Assembly (NCBI GenBank): GCA_029204225.1
Contig: CM055105.1
Coordinates: 50,420,745 to 50,484,744, forward strand
Length of the DNA: 64,000 nt
Reading direction: 5' to 3'
DNA from: Diphasiastrum complanatum
Taxonomy: Eukaryota > Streptophyta > Lycopodiopsida > Lycopodiales > Lycopodiaceae
This document shows positions 57,501 to 64,000 of the stretch, piece after piece. The notes under the pieces were generated by a model. It searched no databases and was not told the origin of the DNA. It saw nothing but the letters and a program-made list of their open reading frames with translations. How positions within the stretch are numbered: the stretch's first letter is position 1; every line of letters starts with the position of its first letter. The translations under genes and the position numbers were made by a program.

Positions 57501-59329
57501 ATAGCTAGGGAGAGCGAGCAGATGCTAGGAGCCAGGTTGAGCAGGTGATGCTTTGGAGTTCGGCTTGTCTAGCAGGATGGTGACCAGGATCGGAGACATC
57601 AGGTGAGCATAGTATGTGGATGATGAGTCCATTGGGGTGGCACTCAGGGAGATGCTACAGTTTCTCAGGTATGATATGTCATTTGATGTATGGACGATGT
57701 TCTTCAGCTGGTGCATCATGTGGTGACCTAGTGACGGGTCATGCCTAATTGGAGGTAGGTGGCATGGAGTGTACCTGAGGTGGTACATATCCTGAGGGCA
57801 TGGAGAGCATTACAGGGTGATGTGGATCCAGCATGCCCATGGTTGTGAGCTAGCAGGGATGGAAATGGTTGCTCAGGGAGTGATAGCTGATACTTTGGCG
57901 AGTAATCAGGTGAGCTGCATGGTTACATGCACAGTAGTCTCCAGGTTGGCGTCACATGTTATTTCTATTCATCATCTTTTGGTAAGCAGGATGCAGTTTT
58001 TGGTTAGATCCAGTTGGAGTCCAGTTGCACTACAGGTGGACAGATTCTTGGGGAGCTATCAGCGGGCAATGGATACTTGGTGATTAGATGATACAGGTAC
58101 AAGGTTCTGGAGATATCCTATCTGATATGCTATGGATCGTGGGTGAGTGATTCATCACGATAGTGGATCGAGTTTGCATTTGCTTTGGCTTGGACGTTAT
58201 GATGGATGTTGTGGGGAGATAGGCTCCTTGGTGGGAGGCCTATATACTGGTCAAATCATATTTGGCAACGTCAAGCATTGAAAGTTGAACCTACATGGGA
58301 TGTAGGACAGGCAGATCATCATCAGTATCTCTGGGAGGTGGGCAAGCTACTCAGGTATAGCCTATGGTGAGGTTTGTGTACATTCATTCATTGAGTCCTT
58401 GGTAGACTATTGTGCTTGGAGCAGGGGGAATGGATGGGGATCAGCTTTCAGGACTTATTAGACATGATGTTAGGGCAAAGCAACTTGGAGCATAGCTTTG
58501 TTAGGGAGATACATCAGGGATGAGGCTTGGAGCGCTCATTGGTTCGAGATGGTTGATCTTGGATGATGTATGAGGACATCTATGTGATATGCTTGGACGT
58601 GAGGGCATCTTGGTTACAGGTGCAAGCCATGGTTGAGGACCTGATTTGGTGACCAATGGTGTAGCAGCGGATCTACAGGTGGCACAGGTGTTGGTACGAC
58701 AGGATACCACTTATGGGCAAGCCTTGGTCATGTATTTGACGCTTTATCATTCGTGTTGGTTTGCATGAGTGTGTGTGGGCTTGCATGTTGCCTTGTCACG
58801 GGAGTCTAGATCTGAGTCGGAGTTTTATGTGGTTGTGTATTTGCTACAGTGAAACAAAGTAGTCATTTTATGCTCATTGACTTGTCATTGTCTACTAGTT
58901 GTCTATTTGGTGAGGGTGCAATCTTATGGTGGCAGTAAGATTCCCTCAGGTTGAGCCTCAGTCGCTCATTTATGTTAGCTTTACAGGTTTGTGCTTGTAA
59001 GTGTCTGATAGGATGTCAACCTAGCTAGATAGAAGATGTAGGTCTCATGGTGGCAGTGGGATTTCCTCAGTTTGAGCCATGTCGCTCATGTGGTCCACTT
59101 GTGTTCAAGTTGGATTGGGGACGAGTCAGTTGGTCGAGAGTATGGTAGACTCTCTGTATGAGCATTGTGTTTACATGATACTTTGTGAGTCAAACCTGGT
59201 GGTTTGTTGGTGTGCTTGAGTGTGAGTCAAGTACAAAGTAGCAGGATATGCATAACGTCTTTTGGACACTCCAGACGTTGCTACAAATTATTGTTTTTCA
59301 CTCTTATCACATTTGAGCTTAAGGGAGAG
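54525..59329 (+). other. LARD internal region, non-coding
   Basis: No ORF with a known motif over 4.8 kb. The plus strand is conspicuously rich in G and T (words such as gcatgg, caggtg, tgatgg) for most of its length. A local duplication is visible near 58934 and 59043 (atggtggcagt, then ttgagcc and tcgctcat). Such long structured leader-like interiors are known in LARDs. Confidence 0.6.
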
Positions 59330-59805
59330 AGTTAGAAATCAAAGTTAATCTGATATACATTTTATGTAAGCTCTAAATGTGATGATGTAATTGGTGTACA
59401 GTTTATTTGGTTTACTGTATATGGTTGTGTTCGGGACGTGACCCGTTAGGATATATTGATCGGGCACTGATCCCGTAGACGACTACTTGGGTTAGCCGGG
59501 TAGCCACACATAGGAAGAAGTTAGCCTGTACATTGATTTTGAGTTCATTATGCTATACTCAGGGGCATGTCCTAGGTTTGTCAGTATATGTGGCCAGATT
59601 GGGCCTAACTCTAGTTTGGCAGGTGGCAGGCCAGTTTAGTGACACCTGTTGAGCCCATGCAGTTTGGGGCTTTGCTATATGTACATTGTTTCTTCATAAT
59701 AGACTTAACTTTTGTTGTGCCATCTCTGAGAGCTTGTGAGGAGTGGCTATGGTGATTGTGTGATGTGATCTGCATACTGCACTAGATCCTAACAGAATTT
59801 CAACT
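59330..59805 (+). repeat. 3' LTR of nested LARD-like element
   Basis: Partner of 54037-54512, with roughly 26 substitutions by eye and essentially no indels. Ends CAACT before the AAAGC target duplicate. Confidence 0.85.
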
Positions 59806-62800
59806 AAAGCAGCATATAATTCCTTATCCCAGTCTCTTATATTTTCAGCTATTGTTTTCCGTAGTATGGACATCAACTGCTTGTTTGTACTTTTGGCTTG
59901 TCCATTCGGTTGAGGGTGATAGGGGATACTCTTTCGATGTTTAATCAATTTGTTTCGTCAGACTCTCTATAATTTTGTTCAAAAAGTGGGTTCCTCAATC
60001 CGAAATTAGTTCTCTAGGAGCTCCAAATCTTCCAATGACTTGCTCTAACAGGAATCACGCTGTCTCTTTGGCATTCCCCTTAGGCACTGCCTTTGCTTCA
60101 GCCCACTTAGTAAAGCAGTCTGTAGCTACGATAATATAGTGTTTCCAAGATGACGATGCTGGGTGAATAGGGCCTATAAATTCGATCCCCCATTTTTCGA
60201 ATGGTATTTGAACTTGGATGGGGATGAGGGATCTAGCCCGATTTACCCTAGTCTCTACACATTGTCAAATGTCACAAGCTCTAGCATGAGCATGTGCATC
60301 CTTGAATAATGTTGGCCACCAATATCCTGCTCTTAAGATTTTCTGACCTATTAGTTGACCAGCAAAGTGTCCACCACAGGCAGAATCGTGGCATTCCTCT
60401 AGGATGAAACTTGTCTCTTTAGGAGTCACACATCTTCTATAAATTCCTTCTACTCCTCTTCGATATAGAATTCCATCTATCAATGCAAAATTTAAGGCTT
60501 GTGTACATAATTTCCGCTTCTCTTGAGGAGTCATTGTGTCTGGTGTCTTTAAAGTAGATAGATAGGTAGCTAAATTAGCATACCATTCTGTGATCATGGT
60601 AATGTCTATTCGCAATAGGTCACGTAAATGATCATTTTTCCAATCACTATTATTGGTCGTAATATTTTCCAACTCGCATATGCAGTCATTGCGACCTTGT
60701 AATTGTGGTGGTTTGCTTTGCAATTCATAATCAAATTCTTGCAATGACAAAATCCATTTCATTAGGTGACCAGGTGGTTCCAACTTGTTCATCATCAGTG
60801 TCACTACTTCGCTCTTTGTAAAAGACGTTACTTTCCTATGTAGAAGATAATGTCTAAACTTAGTTGTGGCATATGAAATTCCTAGACAGATCTTCTTAGC
60901 TTTTGTATACTTGAGTTCTGCTGCATTTAGCTTACGACCAACAAAGGTGATTGGATGATACACTTTATCCCATATTTGAGCTAGACAACAGTTGATACAT
61001 GTGTCTCTAGTCCTAGTGAATACGTAAAATTCACGATCATACATCAGTGGTTTCAATGTTGGGGCTTTTTCTAAAGCTTCTTTCAAGTTCGAAAAGGATT
61101 GTTCACATTCCTCATTCCAATTCCACTCAGATTTCTCTTTCAGTAATCCAGTCATAGGGTAGGTTATTGAGGCATAGGCCATCACATAGTTTCTATAATA
61201 GCCTGTCCCTCCTAAGAAAGATTGTAATTGGGTAACTGTGGAGTGTGTCATAATGGCTAAAAGCATCGTGATTTTTTCTGGATCCGTGGCTTTACCATAG
61301 CGGCTAATGACATGCCCTAATAGCACACTATAGGGTACTCCAAATATACATTTGTTGGCATTTAGGGCTATATAAGTAGTAGCACACTTCTAAAAACATT
61401 TTTCAAGTATTGCTAAATGTTCTTTAACAGAGATGCTCCACATAAATCATCCATAAAGATTTTCAAGTTTCTATCTAGGATATCTTGAGAATTTTCATTC
61501 ATAAACCTTTGATATGTGGGTGGAGCATTTGATAAACCGAGGGGCATAACGTGATAGGCGAAAACTCCAAAGGTGGTGGTGAATCTGGTTTTAAGCTTAT
61601 CTTTCTCGGCAATGGCTATTTGGTTATAGCCAGCGAAATAGTCCATGAAAGAATAGATCTCTCTTCCTGCCAATTCTTCTAGTACTTGGTCTATAAAAGG
61701 TAAGGAATAATAATCTTTTCTCGTGTGTTTGTTTAGTTTCTTATAGTCGACACAGACTCGAATTTGAGTAGAGTGTTTTTTTGGCTATGGGACTATCTGC
61801 GAACACCATTCTGTATTGTCCACAGGAAAGATCAACCCAACTCCTTTCAATCGTTCTAATTCCTTCAGTACTCCTTCTTTCATGTGAAATGACAACCTCT
61901 GTTGTTTCTGCTTAATGGGTTTAGCATCAGGTTTCAAAAGTATAATATGCTTCACTAAATCTGGAGGTATTCCTTTCATATCTGAATAATTCCAAGCAAT
62001 ATGTGCTGATATTTTTTGCACAAGTCCTCATAGGTTTTCTTGTCTTCTGGGCTTAGGTGGGCACCTACTTTGATCTTCTTAGATTCATCCTCTGTTCCAA
62101 GGTTTATAATACAGATATCAGGTTCTCTAACCTTGGGAGGTGGTTCATCTGGGGTATTCCACTCTAAGCTAAGTACATCCCTCAATTCTATATCTTCATC
62201 TATTGATGTTTCAGAACTAGTATCATTATCAATGAGTTCTTCCCATTCAGTTGATGTAATTGGCTCTCGTTCGTATTGAGGTACTTCTAGATATCCATCA
62301 ACCACTACTCTTTTTTTTTCCCTTCCGAAAACTAATACTCCAGCTGGAATATCAACTATACAATCACTTAATCAAAGCCAAGGACGTCCTAGTAGGATAG
62401 AATATCCCCTACTACCGGGATGCATTTTCATAACATAGAAATCAATGTAGGTAGTCTTTCCTGCTACAGTAATAGGAGTATGTTTCAATTCCCCATCAGG
62501 TTTTATAATCGAGTTATTGGCCAACTTCAATGCTGTTAGAGTGACAGGTTCAAGTTCAAACCCCAAGTGATCGGCCAATTCTGTTGAACTAAGGATGTTG
62601 ATGCGGATCCGGCATCTACTATTGCTCCTGCAATGACTAATCCATCAATGGTCACATCCACTTTCGGACAGGCTCGATCTAGGGTGCCTGCACTTATATG
62701 TCCAATAATAGGTGGTTCTAATGTCCGTAGTGCAGATGGTTTCATCATGTGCTTTGTTTTAATTTTCTCCTTACTAATGGCGACAACCTAAGGAGTTGCC

Positions 62801-63540
62801 ATAAGTTGACTTCCACACTTAGGTTATTTAATGCTTCTTGTAAGTCTTGGTTTCCCATACTCTTCCCTAGATCTATTTTCTTTTTGATACGATGCGTTCT
62901 AGTTCTGTTCTTCATGGATCTAGGTAATGATCTGGTTTTGGCATTTTTTTTGATGAGTGGGATTCTTGAAACTCTTCTCCCTATCAATTCATGTACCCGT
63001 TCTTCATTTGTGAGCTTATGATCCGCATACTCTTGTTGTTGTTCAGGTTGTATTTTCTCCAAGGGAATTTTCTCGGGTGCTTTAGATGGTGATGTTTCTA
63101 ACTCCTTCGAGGGTTCCTTGAAAGAAATTTTTTGTGACTGTTTTTGTGTTTTATCGGTTTTGTCTAATATTTCTTTTCCTTTCCCTCTATGAGTCAATAC
63201 TAGCACTTCTTCTTTTGCAAGTGGTTCAATATCGATCAGATTGATGGGAGGTCTCTCTTCCTCTACTTTGGTTTTTCCTTTCTCTGAAGGACTGTATCTA
63301 GTGTCTCTTTGAATAAACATCACTGGTCTTGAAGGTCCTGCTCCATTGTTTTCAGAAGGTCTATGATTGATGGGGCCTGGTATATGGTTTCCAGTGTTCA
63401 ATGCCTCCCTACGACTCCAACATCTATCTTCTAGATGTCTTGTTTTCTTACAATACGTACAAACCATATTTGGACAGTTCCTATTGAGGTGATTGCCTTG
63501 ACAATGTCAGCATACTAGCGGTGGGAGCATCTCTGTATTA
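59806..63540 (-). pseudogene. Ty3/Gypsy I gag end, protease, RT, RNase H, integrase (proximal part)
   Basis: Minus strand, in order from 63540. Two zinc knuckles come first (CQGNHLNRNC, with a stop before its first pair, and CTYCKKTRHLEDRC). A 200-residue basic/acidic linker follows (63400-62750). The protease carries AIVDAGSASTSLV and ends in GYSILLGRPWL (62690-62375). RT begins PIKQKQQRLSFHMKEGVLKE (61910), has MDYFAGYNQIAIAEKDKLKT and an FMDDLCGAS box (61460), and ends with GHVISRYG. RNase H follows (FYVFTRTRDTCINCCLAQ, where the usual first Asp is Arg/Thr-rich). Then come the integrase zinc domain (EECHDSACGGHFAGQ, 60390) and the core end PYHPQPNGQAKSTNKQL (59920), with Ser in place of the usual Glu. 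At least eight stops or shifts. The frame 61326-60265 is the longest open part (353 codons). Confidence 0.85.
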
Positions 63541-64000
63541 CACCTTTTTTCGATCATATTCTGTTGTCTATTAAGAAAATTCACGTCTAAAGCTAGTGTA
63601 TAAATATTCTCATTCATCACATCCATGTACCCTTTCAACATGGCTTTTACATCATCAATCTCTGATATCCAGTGCTCTCATATCCCCTCTCCACTGGTAC
63701 ATTTCTACCGGTTGTTGCTTGGATTTGCATTCTCTATGAGTTCCTTGGTTGGTTCCTAAAAGGATTATTTCTACTTTGAACTGATTGGTATGGTTCCGCA
63801 GTTTGTATTGGCACGTAGGTGTTATAAGAGTTTCTTTCTGGAACTGGATTTGCTTCCCACATATCGCTCTTAAGGTTCAAACTATTTACGGCCTATGATA
63901 TTCTAGATGCTTGGGCAATAGTTATCTGTGCATTTTTTGCTACTATTGCTTTTGCTATTGCTTCATCTATCGACTGGGGATTGCTTTGCCTTACTATCAA
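63541..64000 (-). pseudogene. Gypsy I gag, C-terminal part running off the window
   Basis: In the minus-strand frame that leads into the zinc knuckles, a segment such as SIDEAIAKAIVAKNAQITIA is open near 63970-63910, followed by several stops. This position before the zinc knuckles is where gag belongs. The capsid part lies beyond the window, so domain assignment is positional only. Confidence 0.4.

Larger units (their letters stand above)
54037..59805 (+). mobile_element. large non-coding LTR retrotransposon (LARD-like), nested in Gypsy I
   Basis: Two 476-bp LTRs (54037-54512 and 59330-59805) flank 4.8 kb with no gag or pol in either strand. The 5' LTR is followed by TGGTATCAGAGC and the 3' LTR is preceded by the purine tract AAGGGAGAGA. 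The insertion carries a perfect 5-bp target duplication, AAAGC (54032-54036 and 59806-59810). LTRs are about 94-95% identical by eye, so it is older than Copia A. It must have moved with another element's proteins. Interior open frames are short and unlike any retroelement protein. Confidence 0.85.

Noticed and set aside
55127-58710. Short open frames inside the LARD interior
   Set aside because: All below ~90 codons, both strands, no retroelement or cellular motif; expected by chance.

Overview
This window looks like intergenic DNA from a large, repeat-rich land-plant nuclear genome. The evidence is Ty1/Copia elements with initiator-Met primer sites, Ty3/Gypsy elements (one with an LTR element nested inside it), a CACTA transposase remnant, plant LINE and tRNA-derived SINE pieces, a plant basic-secretory-protein (BSP) family, and very long GA/CT microsatellites. 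A fragment of a DNA N4/N6-methylase-type domain near position 3300 hints at a non-flowering land plant such as a fern or bryophyte, but I cannot name a species. I see no housekeeping gene and no fully intact gene.

Layout. 1-3000: foldback repeats and one unrecognised ORF. 3021-3434: methylase-like remnant, minus strand. 3895-9491: a GA-based minisatellite split by a structurally complete but non-autonomous Copia element (4621-9075, two ~700-bp LTRs). 9790-12606: CACTA remnant and a minus-strand Copia gag/protease remnant. 12611-14561: partial copy C of a duplicated unit that carries BSP, cut off by a Copia pol fragment (14562-15860). 16637-18512: another minus-strand Copia remnant. 19827-24640 (unit A) and 32747-37645 (unit B): a segmental duplication holding a SINE, a LINE 3' end, a conserved hairpin and BSP. 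Between and after these lie three copies (25548, 29600, 50980) of a long LTR family whose primer site matches tRNA-Asp over nearly the whole tRNA. 37686-46802: a chain of recombined Copia elements, joined at ~46803 to a Gypsy pol fragment, which breaks at ~48290 next to an unrecognised coiled-coil ORF. 53630-64000: a minus-strand Gypsy pol whose integrase is split by a 5.8-kb non-coding LTR element with a perfect 5-bp target duplication.

How the parts relate. The only cellular gene family is BSP (three copies). The best copy has an open 260-codon frame, but it has no ATG and the zinc-protease HExxH motif is replaced. Most other coding sequence is retroelement protein with frameshifts, stops or lost catalytic residues. 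The most distinctive signals are: GA/CT tracts that sit at the same place in homologous repeats but differ in length by several fold; the full-length tRNA-Asp complement next to an LTR; a SINE-like piece inside a Copia ORF; the methylase remnant; and a roughly 95-nt hairpin preserved in all three duplicated units. Identity figures and alignments here were made by eye.
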